DNA of 64,000 nucleotides from Kitasatospora sp. NBC_01287 (GCF_026340565.1 NZ_JAPEPB010000001.1:1736001-1800000), one strand, 5' to 3'. Positions 27,725 through 36,217 are shown, counted from the stretch's first letter. Numbers and translations: made by a program. Notes: a model not told the origin generated them from the sequence alone.

Positions 27725-28060
27725 ATGACCGAGACCGCTGCCCTGCCCGGCTTCGCCGGGCGGACGTACCTCTTCCAGGTCGACAACGGTGCCGCCTTCC
27801 GCAACGCCTACTCGGCCGACGGCAGGCGGCTGCGCTGGGAGGGCCTGGGCGAGTCGGCCGGCCAGTGGGAGGACGTGGCGCTCCACGTCGCGCTGGTCGC
27901 GCCGGACGTCTACTTCGTCAGCTGGACCGAGCAGAGCGGCATCACGGTCAGCCACGTGATGGACCTGGGCAGGCTGACCGTCCGGGCGTTCTGGACCTAC
28001 GAGGGCGAGGGCGGCCGGGTCGGCGAGCTGCACACCGGCACCCTGGAGCCCGTGGCCTGA
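27725..28060 (+). CDS. MoaF-like lipocalin-type protein
   Basis: 111-residue single-domain beta-rich protein. GRTYLFQVDNGAAFRNAYSADGRRLRWEGLG, then VYFVSWTEQSGITVSHVMDLGRLTVRAFWTYEGEGG match the MoaF-related domain, a lipocalin-like fold whose molecular role is not established. A single domain fills the protein, whereas MoaF proper has two. GAGGACC lies upstream of the ATG. A triple 26-bp repeat begins at its stop codon. Confidence 0.65.
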   Translation: MTETAALPGFAGRTYLFQVDNGAAFRNAYSADGRRLRWEGLGESAGQWEDVALHVALVAPDVYFVSWTEQSGITVSHVMDLGRLTVRAFWTYEGEGGRVGELHTGTLEPVA

Positions 28061-28134
28061 CCCGCTCGCACGGTCCGCTCCCATGACCCGCTCGCACGGT
28101 CCGCTCCCATGACCCGCTCGCACGGTCCGCTCCC
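28058..28134 (+). repeat. Three tandem copies of a 26-bp unit
   Basis: Unit starting TGACCCGCTCGCACGGTCCG occurs at 28058-28083, 28084-28109 and 28110-28134 (last copy one base short). The first copy includes the MoaF-like stop codon. The copies are identical, which indicates recent slippage or duplication. Confidence 0.85.
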
Positions 28135-28179
28135 GGCCGGCTGAGCCCGCCGCCCGCGCGCGGCCGGCTCGCGGCCGGC

Positions 28180-28866
28180 TCAGCCCCGGTCGTCCGCCCA
28201 GAGCCGCAGGCCCGCCGTCAACTCCCGCAGGCAGCGCGCGGCCAGCGGGCCGGGCGCGCCCTCGCCCTGGACCGGGGCCTCGGGACGGGCCGCCCAACTC
28301 TCCAGCGCGACCCGGATCGCGGCCGTGGCGGCCGCCGCCGCCAGCCGCACCTCCAGCGGGTCGACGCCCGCCCCGCAGCGCTCGGCCAGGATCGGGACCA
28401 GCGCGTCCTCCGAGTCCTGGTGCACCCCCTGCCAGACCCGGCGCAGCCCCGGGTCGGTGAGCAGCGCCCTGGTCCAGCGCAGTGCCTCCGCCGCCCGCTC
28501 GTCCGCCGGCGTGAGCGCCTCGACGGCCGCCCGCTCCAGCACCTGCGGCACCGGCAGCTCGGCCGGGCCGCCGGCGATCAGCTCCAGCCAGCGGCGGCCG
28601 CCCGCCGCGAGCAGCGGGGCGACGGCCTCCTCCTTGGTCCGGAAGTAGCGGTAGAAGGTGCGCAGCGCGACGCCCGAGGCCCGCGCGATCTCCTCGGCAC
28701 CGGTCGCCTCCGCGCCGCGATCGGCGAAGAGCTCGGCGGCGGTGAGGGCGATCTCCAACTGGGTCTCGGCGCGCCGCCGGTCGGTGAGGGAGGGGCGGTC
28801 CGCGGCGGCGGGGCGGTCCGCGGCCTGCGTGCGGCGGTCGGCGAGGGGCGCGGGGCGGTCGGTCAT
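28180..28866 (-). CDS. TetR-family repressor of the adjacent dehydrogenase
   Basis: 228 residues. The HTH spans about 38-83 (LEIALTAAELFADRGAEATGAEEIARASGVALRTFYRYFRTKEEA), after a 30-residue Asp/Arg/Ala-rich N-terminal extension with repeated ADRP-like units. It is divergent from the short-chain dehydrogenase at 28994 with two palindromes in the gap. The start could also be internal, after the repetitive extension. Confidence 0.82.
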   Translation of the reverse strand: MTDRPAPLADRRTQAADRPAAADRPSLTDRRRAETQLEIALTAAELFADRGAEATGAEEIARASGVALRTFYRYFRTKEEAVAPLLAAGGRRWLELIAGGPAELPVPQVLERAAVEALTPADERAAEALRWTRALLTDPGLRRVWQGVHQDSEDALVPILAERCGAGVDPLEVRLAAAAATAAIRVALESWAARPEAPVQGEGAPGPLAARCLRELTAGLRLWADDRG

Positions 28867-28894
28867 GCCTCCACGCTACGCCGCGCCTGCCTAC

Positions 28895-28928
28895 TTGGCA
28901 CGTCATGCCAAGCTGGCACAACGTGCCA
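28895..28928. promoter_or_regulatory. Two adjacent TetR operators
   Basis: TTGGCACGTCATGCCAA (28895-28911) and TGGCACAACGTGCCA (28914-28928) share the arms TGGCA / TGCCA and lie two bases apart, in the gap between the divergent TetR and dehydrogenase genes. Confidence 0.75.
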
Positions 28929-28993
28929 TCCAGGCGTACGGTGGACGGCGCGGCCGCGGCACGGCGGGCGCAGAACGAGAACGGAGCACCACC

Positions 28994-29758
28994 ATGCAGC
29001 GCTTTTCCGGTCGCCGGGTCCTGATCACCGGCGGCGGTTCCGGCATCGGCCGGGCCACTGTGCACCGCCTGCTCGCCGAGGGCGCCCAGGTCGTCACCGT
29101 GGACGTCAGCGAGGCCGGGTTGCGCGGGACGGCCGAGCGGGCCGCCGTCGACGGCACCGCCGAGCGCCTGACCACCGCGCTCCTGGACATCGCCGACGAG
29201 CAGTCGGTCGTCGCGGGCGTGGCCGCCGCCGTCGAGCGCCTGGGCGGGCTCGACGTCCTGGTCAACGCCGCCGGGATACTGCGCTCCTCGCACACCCACG
29301 AGACCAGCCTGGAGTTCTGGAACACCCTGCTGAAGGTCAACCTGACCGGCACCTTCCTGATGACCCGCGAGGCGCTGCCCGCCCTGCTCGCCGCCGGCTC
29401 CGGCGTGGTGGTCAACTTCAGCTCCACCTCGGCGACGTTCGCCCACCCGTACATGGCCGCCTACGCCGCGACCAAGGGCGGCATCCAGTCCTTCACCCAC
29501 GCGATCGCCCAGGAGTACAGCAAGCAGGGCCTGCGCGCGGTCTGCGTGGCGCCCGGCAGCATCGACAGCGGCATGACCAACAACCCGGGCCTGCCGGCCG
29601 ATGCCGACTTCAGCCTGCTGGCCAAGCTCGCGCCCGCGCTCGGCACGGGCTTCGCCGGCCCGGAGACGGTGGCCGGTGTGATCGCGATGCTGGCGAGCGA
29701 GGACGGCGCCTTCGTGACCGGCACCGAGATCCGGATCGACGGCGGCACCCACATGTGA
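28994..29758 (+). CDS. Short-chain dehydrogenase/reductase
   Basis: 254-residue classical SDR. Cofactor motif ITGGGSGIGRA (residues 11-21), NAAG, catalytic Ser in NFSSTSA, YAATK for the Tyr-x3-Lys pair, and the C-terminal TGTEIRIDGGTHM. Asp near residue 40 after the second strand (VDVS) points to NAD preference. It is under the TetR repressor at 28180. The substrate is unknown. Confidence 0.88.
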   Translation: MQRFSGRRVLITGGGSGIGRATVHRLLAEGAQVVTVDVSEAGLRGTAERAAVDGTAERLTTALLDIADEQSVVAGVAAAVERLGGLDVLVNAAGILRSSHTHETSLEFWNTLLKVNLTGTFLMTREALPALLAAGSGVVVNFSSTSATFAHPYMAAYAATKGGIQSFTHAIAQEYSKQGLRAVCVAPGSIDSGMTNNPGLPADADFSLLAKLAPALGTGFAGPETVAGVIAMLASEDGAFVTGTEIRIDGGTHM

Positions 29759-29810
29759 GCGCCGGCTGCGGGGCTCAGCGATCGGGCCCCGCAGCCGCCC
29801 TGATGGACCG

Positions 29811-30881
29811 TCAACCCTTGATCGCCTCCCACTCGGCCTGGTACTCGGCGAAGATCGCGCGCAGGTGGTGACCGATCTTCAGGTAGTCCAGCGAGTCGAG
29901 GTTGGCCAGCGATACCCGCACCGACCACTGCGGGCCGTCGAAGCCACCGCCGTTGAGCAGCACCACGCCGGTCTGCTCGGCCAGCCGGAAGAGCGGCTCG
30001 GTCGGCTCGTAGGTCTTCAGCAGGTACTCGGCGAACTCCGGTCCCGCCACCCGCTCGGCCTCCGCCCGCAGGTCCAACTCGATGTAGTAGCCCGCCCGCT
30101 GCGGGTCGTCGGAGATCTTCATCCCCGACCCCTCAAGCAGCAGGCCGAGCCGCTCCTTGACGATGTTCTGCACCAGCGCCTTGTACTGCTTGCCCTCCGG
30201 CAGCATCGCGAAGAGCGAGAAGAGGGTGAGCTGGACCTGCTGCGGCAGGCTCAGCCCCGCGGTGTGGTTGAGCGCGACCTGCCGGGAGTCGGCGACCAGC
30301 CGGTCGATGAACTTGATCTTCTCGGGCGTCAGGCTCAACGTGCCGTAGCGCTTGGCCAGTCGGGCCTGCTCGGCGGGTGGCAGCGCGGCGATCGCCTCGT
30401 CGACCACGTTCTCCGCGTTCAGGCCGATCAGGCCCAACCGGTGCCCGGTGGCGCCGTAGTGCTTGGAGTAGGAGTACACCAGCAGCGTGTTGCGCGGCAG
30501 TTCGGCCGCGATGGTGCGGAAGCCGTCGACGAAGGTGCCGTAGACGTCGTCGGTGACGATCAGCAGGTTCGGGTTGCTGTCGGCGGCGATCTCCTTGAGC
30601 TGCTCGGCCACCGGGTGGGAGAGCGCCAGCGAGGGCGGGTTGCTGGGGTTGACCAGGCAGACCAGCCTGACCGCCGGGTCGGCCGGCTTGGCCACCTCCT
30701 CGGCCGGGTAGCGCCACTGCCGCACCCCGGTCTCGGCGAAGCTGTTGGCCTCCACCGTGACCACGTCGAACTCGTAGTCCTCCAGCCGCGGGATCTCGAT
30801 GTAGGGGGTGAAGACCGGCACCATCAGCGCGATCTTGTCGCCCTTGCGCAGCAAGCCGTTCTTCATCAGCGAGTCGAAGGC
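29811..30881 (-). pseudogene. aspD: Aspartate 4-decarboxylase/transaminase, N-terminally truncated
   Basis: The 351-residue reading frame starting at 30866 matches the C-terminal two thirds of bifunctional aspartate aminotransferase/4-decarboxylase (normally about 530-550 residues): KGDKIALMVPVFTPYIEIPRLEDYEFDVV and the PLP site SYSKHYGATGHRLG (Lys135). Matching sequence begins at FDSLMKNG (about 30881). The preceding 180-190 residues, including the GGTAAM cofactor-anchoring region, are absent, and no ribosome site precedes the ATG. The sequence upstream is unrelated non-coding DNA. The PLP lysine is intact, but the fold cannot be complete, so I call it a remnant. Confidence 0.75.
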
Positions 30882-30961
30882 GCCGACGGAAAGTCTTCCG
30901 AAAAAGTGCGCCGGGCCCGACCCTGGAGCGCCCTTTCCCGGCCTCCGGCGGGGGCGGGAGG

Positions 30962-30998
30962 GCCTGCGGGGACCAGGGTCGGGGCGAGCCCCGCAGGC
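30962..30998. terminator. Hairpin in the gap between the aspD remnant and the methyltransferase
   Basis: A 10-bp perfect GC stem (30962-30971 with 30989-30998) with a 17-nt loop. The gap 30882-31107 holds nothing else recognisable besides C/G-rich sequence. Confidence 0.45.
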
Positions 30999-31107
30999 TC
31001 TCTCGGGGGGCTTTCAGCGAGGCGTACATGGGATCGGCAAACCGGCCCTGACCTGGCCTTTTGCCACCCCCGACCGTAGGCTCGCACTCTGTCGGAAGGG
31101 GGACCGG

Positions 31108-31947
31108 ATGGACCGGACCGTACGCACTGTCGAGGATGTCCTGACGCTCCTGGACGGGCTGTTCGCCCGTCAGGACGGCCGTTTGACCACGGGTGACGGC
31201 GCGGAGTTCTGGGACGGCTTCTACGCCGACCGGTCGCGGCCGGTCCCGTTCTTCGTGGCGAAGCCCGACGAGAGCCTGGCCTCCTATCTCGACCAGGGCC
31301 TGATAGCTCCGGGCCGGGCCCTGGACCTCGGCTGCGGTCCTGGCCGGAACGCCCTGTTCCTCGCGTCCCGGGGGTTCGAGGTGGACGCGGTCGACCTCTC
31401 CCCGGCCGGCATCGCGTGGGCCGAGGACCGGGCGCGGGAGGTCGGGGCCGAGGTCCGCTTCGTTTGCGGCGACGCGTTCCGGCTGACCGGCGCGGTGCCG
31501 GCCGGTACGGCGCCGGCCGATGCAGGGACGTCCGGTGCAGGGACGGCTGACGCGGTGTTGGGCGGTGCGGCCGTGGGCGGCCCGGCACTGACCGGTCCGT
31601 ACGACCTGATCGTCGACTCGGGGTGCCTCCATCACCTGCCCCCGCACCGCCGCGTCAGCTACCTGGCGCTCCTCGACCGCGTCCTGGCCCCCGGCGGCCA
31701 CCTCGCGCTCACCTGCTTCGCCGCCGGCGCGATGGGCTCGGAACTCTCCGACACGGACCTCTACCCCACGTGCCAGCTGCAGGGCGGCCTCGCCTACACC
31801 CCGGAGTCGCTGCGCTGGATCTTCTCGGACCTGACAGAGGTCGAGCTGCGCCGGATGCGTGACGAGCCGCCCGAGTCGCCGCTCTTCGGCGAGGCGTTCC
31901 TGTGGACGGCCCTGTTCCGCCGGGATCCAGGGCGAGCCTCCGGCTGA
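31108..31947 (+). CDS. Class I SAM-dependent methyltransferase
   Basis: 279 residues. Motif I is ALDLGCGPGRNALFLASRGFEVDAVDLSPAGIAWA (about 72-106), with VRFVCGDAFRL and YDLIVDSGCLHHLPPHRR further on. A 30-residue Ala/Gly/Thr insert (GTAPADAGTSGAGTAD and on) interrupts the domain after the third strand and is probably a surface loop expanded by repeat slippage. GAAGGGGG precedes the ATG at 31108. The relatives nearest by motif are thiopurine/tellurite-type methyltransferases. The substrate is unknown. Confidence 0.8.
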   Translation: MDRTVRTVEDVLTLLDGLFARQDGRLTTGDGAEFWDGFYADRSRPVPFFVAKPDESLASYLDQGLIAPGRALDLGCGPGRNALFLASRGFEVDAVDLSPAGIAWAEDRAREVGAEVRFVCGDAFRLTGAVPAGTAPADAGTSGAGTADAVLGGAAVGGPALTGPYDLIVDSGCLHHLPPHRRVSYLALLDRVLAPGGHLALTCFAAGAMGSELSDTDLYPTCQLQGGLAYTPESLRWIFSDLTEVELRRMRDEPPESPLFGEAFLWTALFRRDPGRASG

Positions 31948-31948
31948 C

Positions 31949-31981
31949 CGCCGTGCGGTCGCCGTGCGGTCGCCGTGCGGT
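31949..31981 (+). repeat. Three tandem copies of an 11-bp unit
   Basis: CGCCGTGCGGT three times in a row between the convergent methyltransferase and phosphotriesterase-like genes. Confidence 0.8.
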
Positions 31982-31988
31982 CGCTGGG

Positions 31989-33035
31989 TCAATGCCAGCC
32001 GGCTGCGAAGGCGCGGGCCGGGTTCTGACGGAAGATCAGGTCGGTCTGCTCCTCCCCCAGCGCACGACGCAGCCGCGGCCGCAGCCCGGTGAGCAGGAAG
32101 GGCATCCCCGGGCCCTCGGCGTCGGCCGCGCGGGCCGACCTGACCACGGTGTCCCCGCCGAGCAGCAGCCGCGCACCGTGACCGGCCTCCGCGAGTGCCA
32201 CCAGGCAGTCGAGCAGCCGCCAGTCGGTGGCGTGGTGGGTCCGGGAGGGACCGTCGAAGGCCAGGTAGGTGCCGGTGGCGGCGAGGTCCTGATGGATCCT
32301 CGGCTCGGGGAAGCGGTTGAGGTGGCCGAGGATCACACTGGCCGGCGGCACCCCGAGCCGCCCGCAGAGCAGGTCGACCACCTCGACCGCGGCGGTGCCC
32401 TGCTCGAGATGGACGGCGATCGGGGCGCCGGTGGCGTGGTGCGCGTCGGCGGCGGCCGCCATGGTGTGGCGGGCGTGCGCGTCCAGACCGTGGTAGCCAC
32501 CGGCCACCTTGACCAGGCCGGCCCGGGGGGTGTCGACGCCCGCCGGGCCCGCGTTCCCGGGGGTGGAGGTACCGGGGGTGGAGATGCCTGGGGCGGAGAT
32601 GCCGTGGGTCAGCTCGCGGACGAAGAGCTCGGCGAGGGCGTCAGGGTCGAGGTCGGGCAGCGTCTCGTAGTGCCCGGCCTGGTGCAGCCCGGTGGCCGCG
32701 ACCAGGTGCACGCCCGCCGCGCGGGAGAGGGCCGGCAACTCGGCGGCGCGGCGGCCCATCCCGTACGGCGTCCACTGGACCACCGCCCGGCCACCCGCCG
32801 CGTGGAACGCGGCGAGTTCGGCCGCGGCGGCGCCCGGGTCGTCCAGCTCCTGACCGGGGAGCCTGGCGCTGCGGAGGAAGAGGTGGTCATGCGCGTCGGT
32901 GACGCCGAGCTCGGCGGGGTCGAGGTCGCCGAGCACGGTGCGGACGGCCGGGACGGAGGACGAGGTGGGCGCGGAGGTCGGGATGGGCGCGGGGGTCGGG
33001 ATGGGCGCGGAGGTCGGGATGGGCGCGGGGGTCAT
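31989..33035 (-). CDS. Phosphotriesterase-family hydrolase
   Basis: 348-residue TIM-barrel amidohydrolase. Metal-binding elements are VTDAHDHLFL (HxH), VKVAGGYHG (bridging Lys position), VHLEQGTAAVEV, VILGHLNRFPEP and LLLGGDTVVR. This is the order seen in the bacterial phosphotriesterase/lactonase family. The first 28 residues are a PIPTSAPIPT repeat with no signal-peptide character, and a Pro/Gly/Thr repeat interrupts residues 145-165. It overlaps the carboxymuconolactone decarboxylase-like gene by 4 bp (33032-33035). Lactonase activity is the most common real function. Confidence 0.8.
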   Translation of the reverse strand: MTPAPIPTSAPIPTPAPIPTSAPTSSSVPAVRTVLGDLDPAELGVTDAHDHLFLRSARLPGQELDDPGAAAAELAAFHAAGGRAVVQWTPYGMGRRAAELPALSRAAGVHLVAATGLHQAGHYETLPDLDPDALAELFVRELTHGISAPGISTPGTSTPGNAGPAGVDTPRAGLVKVAGGYHGLDAHARHTMAAAADAHHATGAPIAVHLEQGTAAVEVVDLLCGRLGVPPASVILGHLNRFPEPRIHQDLAATGTYLAFDGPSRTHHATDWRLLDCLVALAEAGHGARLLLGGDTVVRSARAADAEGPGMPFLLTGLRPRLRRALGEEQTDLIFRQNPARAFAAGWH

Positions 33036-33451
33036 GCGGCCGCCTCCTGGTCGAGCGCTTCGAAGGTGGCCGACGCCACGCGCAGCGCGGCGAGCGCCTT
33101 CGGGGTCCCGATGTAGGGCGCCAGGTGCACGAAGACCTCGATCACCTGCTGCCTGGTGAGCCCCACCCGCAGGCTGCTGCGGATGTGGCCGGTGAGCTGC
33201 GGATCGACGCCGCCGAGGGTGGCCAGCGCGGTGAGGTTGACCAGTTGGCGGTCGCGACTGTCCAGGCCCGGGCGCTGGTAGGTGCCGCCGAACAGGCTGG
33301 TCACGATCCAGTCCGCGAATCCCGGGGCGATCCGCTCCAGGGCCGGCAGTGCGGCCTGCTGCGTTTGCTGGTCCTGCAGTTCGTCCAGCAGGCGGTAGCC
33401 GGCCGCGCGGTCCAGGGTGGCCGGGGTCAGTTCGATCGCTTCGGTGCCCAC
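33032..33451 (-). CDS. Carboxymuconolactone decarboxylase-family protein
   Basis: 139-residue helical protein of the CMD/AhpD-like fold. Residues 45-120 read DWIVTSLFGGTYQRPGLDSRDRQLVNLTALATLGGVDPQLTGHIRSSLRVGLTRQQVIEVFVHLAPYIG. The CxxC pair of AhpD is absent, so a gamma-CMD-like role is more likely than peroxide defence. GAGGAG lies before the GTG at 33451. It is co-translated with the downstream phosphotriesterase-like gene and follows the DUF4865 gene in one operon. Confidence 0.85.
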   Translation of the reverse strand: MGTEAIELTPATLDRAAGYRLLDELQDQQTQQAALPALERIAPGFADWIVTSLFGGTYQRPGLDSRDRQLVNLTALATLGGVDPQLTGHIRSSLRVGLTRQQVIEVFVHLAPYIGTPKALAALRVASATFEALDQEAAA

Positions 33452-33536
33452 TGGGTGCTCCTCGTTCCTGCTCGGGTCTCGGGGTGGGTGTCGGGGTGGG
33501 TCTCGGGGTGCGTGTCGGGGTGGGTCGGCCGACCCG

Positions 33537-34115
33537 TCACCAGTGGCGCCCGCGCGGCAGCTCCGCCAACTCGGGGCGGCTGAGATGCAGTACCTCGTAG
33601 CGGTCGCCGTGTTCGGGGCCGGGCGGCTCGGTCCAGAGGGTGAAGGTCACCAACTCCCAGCGGGCGGTGTCGATGGCCAGCGCGGTGGTGTGCACCCCCG
33701 ACAGGCCCACCGGCAGCGCGGCGAGTGTCCGCTCGATCGCCTCGGCCGGGTCCTGCCCGAAGGGCACCGGCGCGAGCAGGCGGGTGGCGGTGGTCGGGGC
33801 ACCGGCGCGAGCAGGCCCGTCCTGGACGGCCAGCCCGAGCCAGGAGCGGATCGCCGGGCGCCCGAAGTCCTCGCTGAGGCCGCGGAATCCGGGGCCCCAG
33901 AGGAAGCGGTTCACTCCTTCGTCGGCGTGCCAGAGGTAGAACGGCGCGTACTGGTTGACCGGCGAACCCGCCACCTCGCGCTCGCGGATCAGGTAGGCCT
34001 TCAGCCCCAGGCCCGCGAAGTCGTCCAGCAGATGGCCCTTGGTCGCGACCCGGCGGCGAATGATGTCCATGTCGTAGTCGGCCGGCAGGGTGATCTCGTA
34101 CTGCATCGCGTGCAT
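33537..34115 (-). CDS. DUF4865 family protein
   Basis: 192 residues. MQYEITLPADYDMDIIRRRVATKGHLLDDFAGLGLKAYLIRERE and SPVNQYAPFYLWHADEGVNRFLWGPGFRGLSEDFGRP match DUF4865, a family without known activity that resembles dimeric alpha-beta barrel enzymes. The first gene of a three-gene operon with CMD and phosphotriesterase-like genes. AGGAGAGG lies six bases before the ATG at 34115 (a second ATG, at 34106, would give the usual MQYEI start). A 22-bp near-palindrome lies upstream. Confidence 0.75.
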   Translation of the reverse strand: MHAMQYEITLPADYDMDIIRRRVATKGHLLDDFAGLGLKAYLIREREVAGSPVNQYAPFYLWHADEGVNRFLWGPGFRGLSEDFGRPAIRSWLGLAVQDGPARAGAPTTATRLLAPVPFGQDPAEAIERTLAALPVGLSGVHTTALAIDTARWELVTFTLWTEPPGPEHGDRYEVLHLSRPELAELPRGRHW

Positions 34116-34160
34116 CAGGTACCTCTCCTGTCACTTCTGGCGCTGTTGCCTCCCGCGACA

Positions 34161-34182
34161 CTGTACATACTAGTAGGTACAG
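34161..34182. promoter_or_regulatory. 22-bp near-perfect palindrome upstream of the DUF4865 operon
   Basis: CTGTACATACTAGTAGGTAC followed by AG is palindromic at 20 of 22 positions. It lies 46 bp before the DUF4865 start. The window holds no obvious adjacent regulator for it. The rest of 34116-34438 shows only an A/T-rich stretch around 34200-34250 and the terminator at 34346. Confidence 0.65.
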
Positions 34183-34345
34183 ACGCTACTCATAATGGCC
34201 GAAAAGCTGGACAGGGACATGCAGACACGGAATAGTATTCTTTGAATAGTTGAATCTTCACGCGTTGTTCGCTGTGCTCACGTACTTCCACGCTTCACGG
34301 CGGTCTTCAACGCATCCGGCCGAGCCGCTTCTCCCCCACTGGACG

Positions 34346-34379
34346 GCCGCCCGCCCGCACCCCCACGCGGGCGGGCGGC
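34346..34379 (-). terminator. Terminator after the MocR regulator
   Basis: A perfect 13-bp GC stem (34346-34358 with 34367-34379) and an 8-nt loop, 60 bp after the MocR stop codon. Confidence 0.8.
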
Positions 34380-34438
34380 TCCCCCAAGCGTCCGGCCGCC
34401 ACAAGGGGGCCGCTCGCTGTCCCGAGGCGCCTTGCTCG

Positions 34439-36217
34439 CTATCCCAGAGCGCGCAAGGCGCTGAGCAGCGCGTCGAGTGCTCCGGCGTAGGCATGCGCGC
34501 TCGGGGTCGCGTAGCCGACCACCAGCGCGGGCGGCGCCTCGGCGGCGACCGGACCACGCAGGTAGCCGCCCAGCAGGCGAGCCCGGACCGAGGCCTGACG
34601 CAGGGCCTCGGCGATCCGCTGCTCAGTGGGACCGGGGATGGCCTGGCTCGGGACGGTCGAACTCGGGACGATCGACTTCGGGATGGTCGACTTCGGGATG
34701 GTCGACTTCGGGATGGTCGAGTCTGTGATAGTCGAACTCAGGATGGTCGAGTTTGGGACGATCGAACACAGGACAGTCGAGTCCGGGACAGTCGAACTCA
34801 GGACAGTCGAACTCGGGGCGGACGGCAATTCGAGGATCGCGTGCAGCCCGGCCGCGATGCCGGTGATCCGGGCCCGCGGCAACAGCTCCGCGACAGAGCG
34901 CACCAGCAGGTCGCGGCGGCGCCGGTAGCCGCGCCGCATGGTGCGCAGATGGTGGTCGTAGGCGCCGGAGTCGAGCAGGTCGGCCAGCGCCAACTGCTCC
35001 AGCACCGGTGACTGACGGTCCGCCAGATGCTTGGCCGCCACCAGCGGCTCCAGCAGCCGGGGCGGGCAGGCGATCCAGCCGAGCCGCACCGCCGGGCCCA
35101 GGGACTTGCTGATCGAACCGGCGTAGACCACCCGGTCCGGGCGGCGGGCCTGCAGGGCGCCCACCGGTCGGCGGTCGTAGCGGAACTCGCCGTCGTAGTC
35201 GTCCTCCACGATCCAGCCGTCCCGCTCGTCGGCCCAGGCCAGCAGCGCCGCCCGGCGGGCCGGCGAGAGGCTTACACCCAGCGGGAACTGGTGTGCCGGG
35301 GTGCAGAGAACCGCCCCGGCGTCGGTCGCGGCCAACTCCGCGACCCGCAGGCCCTGGTCGTCGACGGTGACGTCGCGCACGCCGAGCCGGGCCGCGGCGA
35401 TCGCCAGGTGCTCGGGCATCGCGGGGTTCTCGATGGCGATCGCGCCCACCCCCGTTCCCGCGAAGACCGCGGTGAGCAGGCCGAGTGCCTGAGTGAAACC
35501 GGCGCAGATCAGCAGGTGATCCGGCGCCACCCGCACGCCGCGCACCCGGCCGAGGTAGCCGGCCAGAGCGGTGCGCAGTTCGATCCGCCCCCGCGGGTCG
35601 CCGTAGCCGAACGCCTCGGCCGGCGCCTCGTGGATCGCCCGGCGCAGCGCCCTGGCCCAGGCGGCACGCGGAAAGGCCGAGACGTCGGGTCGACCCGGGC
35701 TCAGGTCGTGGCGCGCCCCGGACGGGGGGCCGGACCAGGGCGGGGTCGGGGAGGCCGAGGTCTGTGACGGGGACAGTGAGGGGAGTGGCCGCGCGGGCAG
35801 TCGCGGATCGGTGGCGGCGGCATTAGCGGCGGCCGTAGCGGTGGCAGTGGCATTAGCGGTGGCATTAGCGGTGGCAGTGGCAACGCCGTCGGCGACCCGG
35901 GTGCCCGCCTTGGTCCGGGCGATCAGCCAGCCCTCGGCGATCAGCTGTTCATAGGCCTGGCTCACCGTCCCCCGGGAGAGGCCGAGTTGCTCAGCCAGGT
36001 CGCGGGTGGCCGGCAGCCGCGCGCCCGGGGGCAGCCGCCCTTCGCGGATCGCGGTGCGCAGCGCCTCCTCGACCGCCCTGCGGCGGGTGCCGCGCACCCC
36101 CGGTGGGCCGAGCTCGATCAGCAGGTCGAGGCCAGGCACGAGCACGGGCACGGGGACGGGCACGGGGACGGGGACAGTCCCGAGGTCAGAGCCCGGCCGG
36201 GGGACGGGGTCAGGCAT
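34439..36217 (-). CDS. MocR-family (GntR HTH plus aminotransferase domain) regulator
   Basis: 592 residues. GntR winged helix at about 45-110 (REGRLPPGARLPATRDLAEQLGLSRGTVSQAYEQLIAEGWL). A long linker rich in ATANATA repeats follows, then a fold-type I aminotransferase domain from about 165 with SISKSLGPAVRLGW as the PLP-lysine motif. Two places are repeat-expanded: the linker and a stretch of about 55 residues near 480-535 made of STVPD/STIPK-like pentads, encoded by 15-bp repeats (34651-34816). An N-terminal PVPVPVPV run also appears. It is divergent from an MFS gene, its probable target; PLP or an amine is the likely effector. Confidence 0.83.
   Translation of the reverse strand: MPDPVPRPGSDLGTVPVPVPVPVPVLVPGLDLLIELGPPGVRGTRRRAVEEALRTAIREGRLPPGARLPATRDLAEQLGLSRGTVSQAYEQLIAEGWLIARTKAGTRVADGVATATANATANATATATAAANAAATDPRLPARPLPSLSPSQTSASPTPPWSGPPSGARHDLSPGRPDVSAFPRAAWARALRRAIHEAPAEAFGYGDPRGRIELRTALAGYLGRVRGVRVAPDHLLICAGFTQALGLLTAVFAGTGVGAIAIENPAMPEHLAIAAARLGVRDVTVDDQGLRVAELAATDAGAVLCTPAHQFPLGVSLSPARRAALLAWADERDGWIVEDDYDGEFRYDRRPVGALQARRPDRVVYAGSISKSLGPAVRLGWIACPPRLLEPLVAAKHLADRQSPVLEQLALADLLDSGAYDHHLRTMRRGYRRRRDLLVRSVAELLPRARITGIAAGLHAILELPSAPSSTVLSSTVPDSTVLCSIVPNSTILSSTITDSTIPKSTIPKSTIPKSIVPSSTVPSQAIPGPTEQRIAEALRQASVRARLLGGYLRGPVAAEAPPALVVGYATPSAHAYAGALDALLSALRALG
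34651..34816. repeat. Array of about eleven 15-bp repeats inside the MocR gene
   Basis: Units related to GGGATGGTCGACTTC, three of them identical in 34678-34725 and the rest diverged. The reading frame is kept (five residues per unit), inserting Ser/Thr/Pro/Ile pentads into the aminotransferase domain. Confidence 0.85.
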
